From: Deltaproteobacteria bacterium | GTDB lineage: Bacteria > Desulfobacterota > DSM-4660 > Desulfatiglandales > Desulfatiglandaceae | Direction: 5' to 3' | Length of the DNA: 36,105 nucleotides | Assembly (NCBI GenBank): GCA_021737425.1 | Contig: JAIPDZ010000008.1 | Coordinates: forward strand, 1 to 36,105 | Shown here: positions 28,099-36,105 of the stretch, piece by piece | How the letters are laid out: each line of letters begins with the position of its first letter | Position numbering within the stretch: position 1 is the stretch's first letter | The notes under the pieces: generated by a model | The model's database searches: none | Seen by the model: only the letters and a program-made list of their open reading frames with translations | Told to the model about the DNA's origin: nothing | Made by a program: the position numbers and the translations under genes

Positions 28099-28545
28099 TT
28101 GCCCAGACCTTCATGGAATGAATATTTTATGTCTATCACTGAGATGGTGGCCAGCCGCTCCACCTGTTTGCGCCGTCGTGTGGGCGCCAGTCTCGTCAAA
28201 GAAAAACGGATCCTGGCCACTGGATACAATGGGGCCCCCGCAGGGTTGCCCCACTGTGAAGTGGTGGGTTGTCTGAGAGAAAACAGTCATATCCCCTCCG
28301 GCACCCGACACGAATTGTGCAGGGGCCTTCACGCAGAACAAAATGCCATACTGCAGGCCGCGCATTACGGAATCCCCATTGCCGGTTCTGTCCTGTACTG
28401 CACCAATAAGCCGTGTGTCATATGCGCCAAGATGATTATTAATGCCGGGATCACCGAGGTGATCTATGGAGAAGGGTATAACGATCCCCTGGCCGATCAG
28501 TTGCTTGAGGAAGCCCATGTCCGGATTAAGAGGTTTGAGCCATGA
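28099..28545 (+). CDS. dCMP deaminase (ComEB-like)
   Basis: [60 protein letters not shown]. Confidence 0.92.
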   Translation: MPRPSWNEYFMSITEMVASRSTCLRRRVGASLVKEKRILATGYNGAPAGLPHCEVVGCLRENSHIPSGTRHELCRGLHAEQNAILQAAHYGIPIAGSVLYCTNKPCVICAKMIINAGITEVIYGEGYNDPLADQLLEEAHVRIKRFEP

Positions 28546-29015
28546 AGTGCCCCTATTGCACCGAGATCAATAACAAGGTCATAGACAGCCGGTTGAGCAA
28601 GGATGCACGTACCATCAGGCGGCGGCGGGAGTGCCTGGCCTGCAAGCGACGGTTTACCACCTATGAAAAGCTGGAAGATGTCCTTCCTATGGTGGTTAAA
28701 AAGGATGGCAGGCGCGAGCCGTTCAGCCGGGAAAAGATCATCTCTGGAATCCGAAAGGCGTGCCAGAAACGCGCAGTGAGCGTCACCAAGATGGAAGATT
28801 TTGTGGATTCGCTGGAGCTTTATTTCCAAGAGGCGGGCCGGAAAGAGATCGATAGCTCCGAAGTGGGGGAGAAGGTGATTAATGCATTGAAGGAATGGGA
28901 TGAAGTGGCCTACGTTCGGTTTGCATCTGTTTATAGACAATTCAAAGATATCAATGAATTCATGGAAGAACTTCAAGAAATACTTAAAACTAAGCAGGAC
29001 CGAGACATTGAGTGA
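28542..29015 (+). CDS. nrdR: Transcriptional repressor NrdR
   Basis: [46 protein letters not shown]-cone; ATGA overlap with upstream gene. Confidence 0.96.
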   Translation: MKCPYCTEINNKVIDSRLSKDARTIRRRRECLACKRRFTTYEKLEDVLPMVVKKDGRREPFSREKIISGIRKACQKRAVSVTKMEDFVDSLELYFQEAGRKEIDSSEVGEKVINALKEWDEVAYVRFASVYRQFKDINEFMEELQEILKTKQDRDIE

Positions 29016-29050
29016 CGGGACCATTTTTGTCCTAAGGTACAACGATTATT

Positions 29051-30205
29051 TTGGCCGATCAATCTCTCTGTGTTGGAGACGAGTTGCCCGAATTCACGTC
29101 CAACCATGACAAATTTATGAGAGAGGCCCTTAAAGAGGCCCGTAAGGGCCTGGGCCGAACCTCGCCCAACCCTGCAGTGGGGGCGGTAGTGGTCAGGGAC
29201 CATCGCGTCATCGCCAGAGGATATCACCACCAGGCCGGGCTTCCCCACGCTGAGGTGGAGGCCCTCAGCAAACTGGGTAAGGTCTCGGCCCAAGATACCC
29301 TTTACGTGACCCTGGAACCCTGCAATCACCAGGGGAGAACCCCTCCGTGTACGCGTGCCATTCTCGCCAGCGGTGTCAGGCACGTGGTGGTGGGTATGCT
29401 GGACCCGAACCCTGGGGTAGAAGGGGGGGGGTGTCAATTTTTGAAGGATCAAGGGATCCAAGTCACCACGGGCGTCCTGGAGCGCGAGTGCCGCATTTTG
29501 AACGAGGTGTTCATAAAATTCGTCACCTCGGAAAGACCTTTTGTGATGGCCAAATCGGCCCTCACCTTGGATGGATGGTGTGCCACCTCACGCCGAGATG
29601 CCAAGTGGGTGACCAATGAGGCATCCAGACAGTTCGCGCACCGGTTGAGAGATCGTGTGGATGCGGTGATGGTAGGGGTGGGCACCGTGCTGGCCGATAA
29701 CCCGTCCTTGACCACCCGGCTCAAAAGGGGACCGGGAAGAGACCCGCTGCGCATTGTATTGGATACCCATTTGAGAACGCCCCCGGACGCCGCCATTGTG
29801 ACCCAACGCTCCCCGGCCGGGACACTGCTGGTCACAGGGGCAGATACGGGGTATGACAGGCCCCTGAGGGGGAGTGACCCCGGACGCGTTACCCTCCTCC
29901 GGGTCTCCCTAAAGAAGGGGAAAATTGATCTTCATGCCCTGTTGAAGAAATTAGGAGAGATGTCCATCACCAGTCTGCTGGTGGAGGGGGGGGCAACCCT
30001 GATGGGGTCACTCATCAGGCAACAGCTGATCGATAAATTCTATATTTTCAAGGCCCCGAAAATCCTGGGGGGCCAGGACGGGATCCCCATGGCAGCCGGT
30101 GTGGGGAGTGAAAAAATGGACCAGTGCCTCACCCTCAACAGGATAAAGACCCGCCGTTTTGGGGAAGATCTCCTCATTACAGGATATCCGGTCTATACCT
30201 ATTAA
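29051..30205 (+). CDS. ribD: Bifunctional diaminohydroxyphosphoribosylaminopyrimidine deaminase / 5-amino-6-(5-phosphoribosylamino)uracil reductase
   Basis: MREALKEARKGLGRTSPNPAVGAVVV; HAEVEAL; LEPCNHQGRTPPCTRAI; SALTLDGWCAT; LLVEGGATL; start codon uncertain (TTG 29051 or ATG 29117). Confidence 0.93.
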   Translation: MADQSLCVGDELPEFTSNHDKFMREALKEARKGLGRTSPNPAVGAVVVRDHRVIARGYHHQAGLPHAEVEALSKLGKVSAQDTLYVTLEPCNHQGRTPPCTRAILASGVRHVVVGMLDPNPGVEGGGCQFLKDQGIQVTTGVLERECRILNEVFIKFVTSERPFVMAKSALTLDGWCATSRRDAKWVTNEASRQFAHRLRDRVDAVMVGVGTVLADNPSLTTRLKRGPGRDPLRIVLDTHLRTPPDAAIVTQRSPAGTLLVTGADTGYDRPLRGSDPGRVTLLRVSLKKGKIDLHALLKKLGEMSITSLLVEGGATLMGSLIRQQLIDKFYIFKAPKILGGQDGIPMAAGVGSEKMDQCLTLNRIKTRRFGEDLLITGYPVYTY

Positions 30206-30239
30206 GTATGCAGATAGGGATGAAATTTGCCGCCCGCCT

Positions 30240-31058
30240 TTATGGACCCAGTGCCTCGATGATTTCTTCCCAGAGCCTGGCCAGGAGAGGGCCTGAGTGA
30301 CGGGTCACGGCCAGCACATCGTCAAGGGTGGTTTTTTCCATGCAGTCCGGCAGGTTCTTGTTGGTGATGACCACAATGGCCAGGATCCGGAGTCCGCAGT
30401 GGACCCCCACCGTGGCCTCGGGAACAGTTGACATGCCCACTGCATCGGCACCGATTTGTCTTATAAAGCGCGTTTCCGCAGGGGTTTCCAGGGAAGGGCC
30501 CATCACTGCCGCGTAGGTCCCTTCTCTCAGGGATATGCCCAATTGACGGGCTTTTTCACCGGCCAAAAGGACCAGATCGTCAGCATAAACCTGAGTCATG
30601 TCCGGGAAGCGGGGGCCGAAATCGTCCAGGTTCGGCCCTCGTAAAGGGTTGTGGCCCTGCAGGTTGAGATGGTCGGTGACCACCATCAAATCCCCCGCTT
30701 CAAACCGGGGATGGAGTCCCCCTGCCGCACTTCCAATCAGGAGGTATTTTACCCCCAACATGGCCATCACCCGTACGGGAAAGGTGACTTGGGCTGCAGA
30801 ATAGCCTTCATAGAGATGAAATCTCCCTTGCATGGCCATAACCGATCTCCCTCGAATCCGTCCGGCCACCAGGCTTCCATGATGTCCTTCAGTGGTGGAC
30901 TGCAGAAAATTGGGGATCTGATCATAGGGCACATGAACACTCTCTTGGATTTGCTCTGTAATCTGGCCCAGACCGGTTCCAGTAATAATACCGATTTCCG
31001 GAGTTCCTGATACGGTGGAGGCAAGGAAATCCGATGTCTGTCGTATTTTATCAAGCAT
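30240..31058 (-). CDS. Purine nucleoside phosphorylase (class I)
   Basis: GIITGTGLGQITEQI; GHHGSLVAGRI; MQGRFHLYEGYS; GSAAGGLHPRFEAGDLMVVTDHLN; GMSTVPEATVGVHCG; VVITNKN. Confidence 0.93.
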   Translation of the reverse strand: MLDKIRQTSDFLASTVSGTPEIGIITGTGLGQITEQIQESVHVPYDQIPNFLQSTTEGHHGSLVAGRIRGRSVMAMQGRFHLYEGYSAAQVTFPVRVMAMLGVKYLLIGSAAGGLHPRFEAGDLMVVTDHLNLQGHNPLRGPNLDDFGPRFPDMTQVYADDLVLLAGEKARQLGISLREGTYAAVMGPSLETPAETRFIRQIGADAVGMSTVPEATVGVHCGLRILAIVVITNKNLPDCMEKTTLDDVLAVTRHSGPLLARLWEEIIEALGP

Positions 31059-31376
31059 TGAGACCCTCCATGACGTTCTCCTTTTTATTAGGCGAGAGAC
31101 GGCGTAAAGTCAAGGGTTGCGGGCTTTACTGAGGCGGAGTGTGTCCCTAAGGGCACAATGTCCGCTGAAATGCCACACATTTTAAGAGGTATCCGGGGGA
31201 GTGAGCGCTGATGAAATTTTATGAAATGAATAGGTTATGGATGTGGACGGTTTCTGGTACAAAAAATGCTGGTGCGGATGTAAGAGCGCGTTCGCCAAGG
31301 GGGTCTTCTCCACCGAACCGCATGGGAATAAGATCCTGTACCCAATCTCCAGGCAAACGGAAACAGGAAAAAGGCC

Positions 31377-31404
31377 TTGACAATACGGCAGCCGTAGCTA
31401 AATT
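31377..31404 (+). promoter_or_regulatory. Candidate sigma70 promoter TTGACA-N16-TAAATT upstream of the lytic transglycosylase gene
   Basis: Hexamers at 31377-31382 and 31399-31404. Confidence 0.45.
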
Positions 31405-31434
31405 TACCAAAATTTGATATTCGGGAGGTCGATA

Positions 31435-32082
31435 ATGGACGACGATTCATTCGTAACATCACTTCCAGCTAAGCTCCTGGGCATCCTCGGCACAGGGATC
31501 CTGCTGGTGCCGTTGATCGCCTTTACACTTCTTACCAACGGACCCATTTCCACGAACGGGTGGAAAACCCAGCAAAGGGAACAGGAGCAAACGCCGATCC
31601 TGTACAGGGGTAGCCCTGAGCAGGACCTGGGGCAGGAGAAGGTTAAGATTGACTCATCCCCTTCCAAATTCCAGGAGTTTGATCCCATTATTACCCGGGT
31701 GGCCCATCATCACCAGGTGGATCCGGCCCTGGTAAAGGCCATTGTCATGGCTGAATCCGGATTTGACCCGCTCGCTGTATCCTCACAGGGTGCGGAAGGA
31801 CTCATGCAATTGATGCCCAGGACGGCCCGGGCCCTGGGGGTCAAGGATACCTTTAATCCGGAACATAACATTGACGGGGGCGTGCGGTATCTCAAGTCGC
31901 TCATTGGCAAGTTTGACAACAATATCCGTTATGCATTGGCCGCCTATAACGCGGGCAGCAGCAAGGTCAAAAAACACAATGGGGTCCCCCCCTTTCCAGC
32001 CACTCGCAGTTATATCGAAAAAGTCTTTACATACTATCACTATTACAAAGACAAAATCCGATACACCACAGCAGGGGCCTGA
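31435..32082 (+). CDS. Membrane-anchored lytic transglycosylase (SLT domain)
   Basis: VDPALVKAIVMAESGFDPLAVSSQGAEGLMQLMPRTARALGVKDTFNPEHNIDGGVRYLK; N-terminal hydrophobic segment. Confidence 0.93.
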   Translation: MDDDSFVTSLPAKLLGILGTGILLVPLIAFTLLTNGPISTNGWKTQQREQEQTPILYRGSPEQDLGQEKVKIDSSPSKFQEFDPIITRVAHHHQVDPALVKAIVMAESGFDPLAVSSQGAEGLMQLMPRTARALGVKDTFNPEHNIDGGVRYLKSLIGKFDNNIRYALAAYNAGSSKVKKHNGVPPFPATRSYIEKVFTYYHYYKDKIRYTTAGA

Positions 32083-32221
32083 GTAGGGTCCCCCCCGGGT
32101 TTCCATACCCTGAAACCGGCCGGCTGCTTTCCGCCTTTCTGCACTTTTCATCTTGACCTCCATTCCACTTGTACCCTATAAGAAACCCTTGAAATTGAAT
32201 GATAAGGGAGATGGGTCAGCC

Positions 32222-33256
32222 ATGATGTCTGAAACCGGGACGGGACAGAGAGCCCTTATTGATGAAATCATAAACCAGGATCTCTGCGTTCGCTGTGGCG
32301 CCTGTGTGGGCTTTTGCCCTTACTTCAGCTACTTTGACGGTCAGGTGGTGGTCTTGGACAGGTGCCAAGCGAGTGCAGACCGGTGTTTTCAGGTGTGTCC
32401 AGTGGCCCGAGAGCAGGGCACACGGGAACCCCGAATTCGTGAAGGGAGTGAAATCGGTCCCATAGAGCGGGTCTTCATGGCCCGCGCCATGAATTCGGAC
32501 ATTCGAGAGGTCGCACAATATGGGGGCGTGGTGACGGCACTGGTGACCTATGCCCTGGAGCAGGGGCTCATGGAATCCGCAGTCCTGACGGACAGGGGGG
32601 ACCTGTTTTCGCCTGAGGGAAGAGAAGTGCAGGACAAGTCAGCGGTGCGCCAATTCTCGGGATCCAGATATACAGCGTCAGGAGGCCTGGCCGCATTGAA
32701 CCGGGCGGTCAAGCAGGGTCGACGGAAGATCGGGGTGGTGGGCCTGCCCTGTCAGATGAGCGCCCTGGCCAAAATGGCTGAATCGACGGAAGATCCCCGT
32801 GATCTCGACGACCGGATCACCATGAAACTGGGCCTGTTCTGCACCTGGGCCCTTGACTTTCGAAAGCTGGTGGAATTCTTGAAAAAGCAGGGCGTGAAAG
32901 GCCCTTATGTAAAGTTTGATATCCCGCCGCCCCCGGCGGAGATATTCCAGGTGGAAAGTGAAGAGGGGTGGACGGAGTTCCCATTATCAGAGATCAGACC
33001 CTCTATTCAAAAGGGGTGCCTGTTGTGTGAGGATATGACCGCTGAGAAGAGCGATATTTCTGTAGGGGTGGTGGAAGGGCAGCAACAGTGGAACACGGTC
33101 ATTGTAAGGACCCAAAGAGGGGCAGAACTCCTGGATAAGGCGAGCCAAGACGGGTGGCTTGAAACAGGCCCATTGCCCCCGGAGAACCTCGAGCACCTCA
33201 AGGATGCGGCGCGCGGAAAAAGAGAAAGAGGAAGAAGGGTCAGAGATGATCAGTGA
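32222..33256 (+). CDS. Coenzyme F420 hydrogenase/dehydrogenase beta subunit (FrhB)-like iron-sulfur flavoprotein
   Basis: LCVRCGACVGFCPYFSYFDGQ ferredoxin motif; YGGVVTALVTYALEQGLMESAV; GVVGLPCQMSAL; KKGCLLCEDMTAEKSDISVG. Confidence 0.85.
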   Translation: MMSETGTGQRALIDEIINQDLCVRCGACVGFCPYFSYFDGQVVVLDRCQASADRCFQVCPVAREQGTREPRIREGSEIGPIERVFMARAMNSDIREVAQYGGVVTALVTYALEQGLMESAVLTDRGDLFSPEGREVQDKSAVRQFSGSRYTASGGLAALNRAVKQGRRKIGVVGLPCQMSALAKMAESTEDPRDLDDRITMKLGLFCTWALDFRKLVEFLKKQGVKGPYVKFDIPPPPAEIFQVESEEGWTEFPLSEIRPSIQKGCLLCEDMTAEKSDISVGVVEGQQQWNTVIVRTQRGAELLDKASQDGWLETGPLPPENLEHLKDAARGKRERGRRVRDDQ

Positions 33257-35150
33257 CAGAGAAGGGGGGAAAGAAATTTTGCTTCAGGGAAATGAGGCCA
33301 TTGCCAGAGGGGCCCTGGAGGCGGGAGTGGCCTTTTGTGCGGGATATCCGGGCAACCCCTCATCGGAAATCATTGAAAACCTGGCCAAAGCCTCCCAGCG
33401 ACTCCCCATCTATGTGGAATGGTCTGTTAATGAAAAGGTGGCCCTGGAGGCGGCCACGGCAGCCTCCTTTGCAGGATGTCGCGCCATGGCCTGCATGAAA
33501 CAAAACGGGGTGAATGTGACCTCGGATTTTCTGACCAATCTATCCCTCTCCGGTACAAAAGGGGGGCTGGTCCTGGTGAGTTGTGACGATCCGGGCGGCA
33601 TATCCAGCACCAACGAGGAAGATGCCAGGTGGTTTGCGCGGTTGGCCTGTATCCCGTTACTGGAGCCGGCCACGCCCCGGGAAGCCCTGGAAATGACCCG
33701 GTGGGCCTTTGTGCTTTCAGAGGCCATAGAGAATATTGTGTTGTTACGAAGTGTATCCCGGCTGTCCCATACCCGGTCCAATGTATTGATCCGCGGACTC
33801 CCCGAATTTGATGTCAAGGCCCGGTTCGACCCGGATATCCCGTTTCACACCTTTCCGGTGGTGGACAAAGACCGGGCACGCCATGAAAAACTGAACCGGG
33901 CGGCCCATGACTTTGAAACCTCGGTCTTTAATTCATATGATGGGCCGGAGAATCCGGAGTTGCTGATCATCTCTTCAGGATGTGCCTGGAGCTATGCCAG
34001 GGAGAGTGTGGAGATCCTAAGGCTTGAAGAACGAGTGGGGCTCCTCAAGATGGGAACCACATGGCCGCTTCCCCAGGAGCTTTTGAAGAGACATCTGAGG
34101 CAATGTGATCAAATCCTGTTTGTGGAGGAAATCGACGCCTTTTTGGAAGACAATGTCAAGGCCTTTTGTGCGGATGCGGGAGAGGAGACGGGGACCAAGG
34201 TGTTTATGGGAAGGTCCTCGGGTCATATCCCCCTGTGCGGAGAACTCTCGCCGTCGATCCTGCTGCAGGTGTTGGGGGAGCACTTTGACCAGGCATGGGA
34301 ACAGGACCGATTTCAGGCCCATGTCAACTCCCTTATGCCGGAAGATCTGCCGCCAAGGGCGTTCGGTTTTTGTCCGGGATGTCCGCACAGGGGCTCCTAT
34401 TATGCCATCAAAACCGCACTGGCCTGGGACAACAGGGACGGATTTGTGTCCGGCGATATCGGCTGTTACAGCCTGGGACTCTTTCCCACCGGATTCAACC
34501 AGGTGAAATCGGTGCATGCCATGGGATCGGGACTGGGCTTGGCCTCGGGTTATGGAAAGCTGGATCTCTTCGGCTTTGACCAGCCGGTGATCACGGTGTG
34601 CGGAGATTCCACCTTTTTTCATGCAGGCCTTCCAGGGCTGATCAATGCCAAATTCAATCGCGCTGATATCCTCCTGTTGATCCTGGACAACAGTGCCACG
34701 GCCATGACCGGATTTCAGCCTCACCCCGGGATCGACACCACGGCCATGGGCCAACCCACCGATCCTGTGGATCTGGAAAGCCTCTGCAGGTCATTGGGGA
34801 TGCCGGTGGAGGTGGCGGATCCCTATGACATCAATGAGTCGGCCCGAACCATCTACGGATTGTTAAAACAAGAGGGGCCCAGGGTGCTGGTGATGCGCCG
34901 AAAGTGCGCACTGGTCCAGGGGAGGGAAGGGGGCTTTCCCTATCGGATGCGGGTTGATCCGGACGCCTGCGCGGGAGAGGAGTGTGGGTGTAATCGGTAT
35001 TGTACGCGCATATTCCGTTGTCCCGGCCTCATATGGAATACACTGAGTAAAAAGGCGGAGATTGACTCGGTGATCTGTGTGGGATGTGGGATCTGCGCGG
35101 ATATCTGTCCCCAGGGGGCCATTGAGCGAACAGTGGTGGAAGAGGAATAA
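33246..35150 (+). CDS. iorA: Indolepyruvate:ferredoxin oxidoreductase alpha subunit
   Basis: LLQGNEAIARGALEAGVAFCAGYPGNPSSEI; TPP-binding GDIGCYSLG...VCGDSTFFHAGLPGLINAKFN; C-terminal ferredoxin-like domain; 11-bp overlap with upstream gene. Confidence 0.93.
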   Translation: MISDREGGKEILLQGNEAIARGALEAGVAFCAGYPGNPSSEIIENLAKASQRLPIYVEWSVNEKVALEAATAASFAGCRAMACMKQNGVNVTSDFLTNLSLSGTKGGLVLVSCDDPGGISSTNEEDARWFARLACIPLLEPATPREALEMTRWAFVLSEAIENIVLLRSVSRLSHTRSNVLIRGLPEFDVKARFDPDIPFHTFPVVDKDRARHEKLNRAAHDFETSVFNSYDGPENPELLIISSGCAWSYARESVEILRLEERVGLLKMGTTWPLPQELLKRHLRQCDQILFVEEIDAFLEDNVKAFCADAGEETGTKVFMGRSSGHIPLCGELSPSILLQVLGEHFDQAWEQDRFQAHVNSLMPEDLPPRAFGFCPGCPHRGSYYAIKTALAWDNRDGFVSGDIGCYSLGLFPTGFNQVKSVHAMGSGLGLASGYGKLDLFGFDQPVITVCGDSTFFHAGLPGLINAKFNRADILLLILDNSATAMTGFQPHPGIDTTAMGQPTDPVDLESLCRSLGMPVEVADPYDINESARTIYGLLKQEGPRVLVMRRKCALVQGREGGFPYRMRVDPDACAGEECGCNRYCTRIFRCPGLIWNTLSKKAEIDSVICVGCGICADICPQGAIERTVVEEE

Positions 35151-35151
35151 A

Positions 35152-35763
35152 ATGGCGATGGCGTTGAATATCATTATCACCGGTGTGGGGGGCCAGGGAA
35201 ATGTACTGGCATCACAGATTATCGGTCGGGCAGCGGTGAATCGGGGGTATAACGTCACCATAGGTGAGACTTTCGGACTCTCCCAGCGGGGGGGTCCGGT
35301 GATGAGTCATATCCGCCTCTCCGAAAATAAGACCTGTGGCCCGCTCATCCCCCCCAATATGGCCCATATGGTGGTCGGCCTGGAACCGCTGGAAACCTTG
35401 AGGGTTTTGAAAGAATTCGGTAATTCTGAGACCGTTTTCATCGCCAATGCAAGGCCCATCTATCCCTTGAACGTGATTGCCGGTGATGTGGAATATCCCG
35501 ATCTTGAGTGGATCAGGGATGTCCTCGACCAGTCGGCGGGCCGGCTTTACTGGCTTGATGCCACTGACACGGCCGTGGAACTGGGCGGCCCCATTATGCT
35601 GAATATGATTTTACTGGGAGCACTTTGTTCCTTGTCTCCCTTTCCTCTCGATACCGGGGATATTGAAACGGTCTTAACCGCTTTCTTACCGGACAGCAAA
35701 CTGCCGGCCAACATCAAGGCCCTGGCAATGGGAGCAGAATTGATACACCGCTATGAAAATTGA
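35152..35763 (+). CDS. iorB: Indolepyruvate:ferredoxin oxidoreductase beta subunit
   Basis: NIIITGVGGQGNVLASQIIGRAAVNRGYNVTIGETFGLSQRGGPVMSHIRL. Confidence 0.93.
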   Translation: MAMALNIIITGVGGQGNVLASQIIGRAAVNRGYNVTIGETFGLSQRGGPVMSHIRLSENKTCGPLIPPNMAHMVVGLEPLETLRVLKEFGNSETVFIANARPIYPLNVIAGDVEYPDLEWIRDVLDQSAGRLYWLDATDTAVELGGPIMLNMILLGALCSLSPFPLDTGDIETVLTAFLPDSKLPANIKALAMGAELIHRYEN

Positions 35764-36105
35764 TCTGCACATCCATTCCAGAGACGGCTCTGACGGCAAG
35801 ATGACCCTGGCCGAGATATTCGAGACCGCCCACGCTCGGGACATCTCCCATCTTTCCATAACCGATCATGACAATATCGCCTGCCAGGCATCTGCCGAAC
35901 GATTGGCGGTCCACTACAAAATCGCCTATCTCACCGGTGTAGAGTTGAACATCTCTTTTTCCCATGCGGATTATAAGGACGGGAAGGCCGTGTCCCTGGA
36001 TGTCTTGGGATACGGATTTAATCCCGACGATCAAGCCCTTACAGCCAAATTGACAGCACTTCGGAAACACCGGCGATTCCGTGCGGAAAAAATTCTGGAA
36101 AATAT
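35753..36105 (+). CDS. PHP-domain metal-dependent phosphoesterase, N-terminal part; runs off window end
   Basis: Own translation MKIDLHIHSRDGSDGKMTLAEIFETAHARDISHLSITDHDNIACQASAERLA...; overlaps iorB stop by 11 bp. Confidence 0.88.
   Translation, partial: MKIDLHIHSRDGSDGKMTLAEIFETAHARDISHLSITDHDNIACQASAERLAVHYKIAYLTGVELNISFSHADYKDGKAVSLDVLGYGFNPDDQALTAKLTALRKHRRFRAEKILEN

Noticed and set aside
31211-31417. 68-aa plus-strand ORF upstream of the lytic transglycosylase gene
   Set aside because: Low-complexity basic translation with no motif; region better explained as a promoter-containing intergenic stretch.
32090-32125. Hairpin ggtttc-cataccct-gaaacc after the lytic transglycosylase gene
   Set aside because: Short stem with no T-tract; not convincing as a terminator.
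34017-34754. 245-aa minus-strand ORF
   Set aside because: Antisense to iorA; shadow ORF.

Overview
Gene-dense, mostly housekeeping chromosomal window. The gene content suggests a Desulfobacterota (deltaproteobacterial) genome; that is inference. Readable blocks: (1) a minus-strand treT-like glycosyltransferase (partial) with a DUF5752-like gene; (2) tRNA-Glu(TTC) and tRNA-Lys(TTT); (3) a minus-strand NUDIX - hisD - H-protein-like gene - LplA/LplB-type lipoate ligase - four-helix-bundle gene - radical SAM cluster that looks like a non-canonical lipoate assembly locus; (4) a ChaN-like lipoprotein divergent from uvrC; (5) mgtE, a DHH phosphoesterase and a TIM-barrel isomerase; (6) ileS-lspA-lgt; (7) gltX plus an unassigned 353-aa protein; (8) a long fatty-acid/one-carbon operon: yceD(DUF177)-rpmF-plsX-fabG-acpP-fabF-rpiB-glyA-dCMP deaminase-nrdR-ribD; (9) a purine nucleoside phosphorylase and a lytic transglycosylase; (10) an FrhB-like - iorA - iorB operon and a PHP-domain gene (partial). 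The most unusual structure is a compact ~475-bp cassette (2773-3247). It is a four-helix-bundle (23S IVP/S23-family-like) gene bounded by two inverted 35-bp arms, each exactly five tandem degenerate 7-mers (GATTGRN). It sits directly at the stop codon of the lipoate ligase gene and supplies the N-terminal codons of the downstream radical SAM ORF. A second, octameric degenerate tandem repeat abuts the hisD stop codon in the same gene cluster. No tools were run; product calls come from reading the translated motifs.
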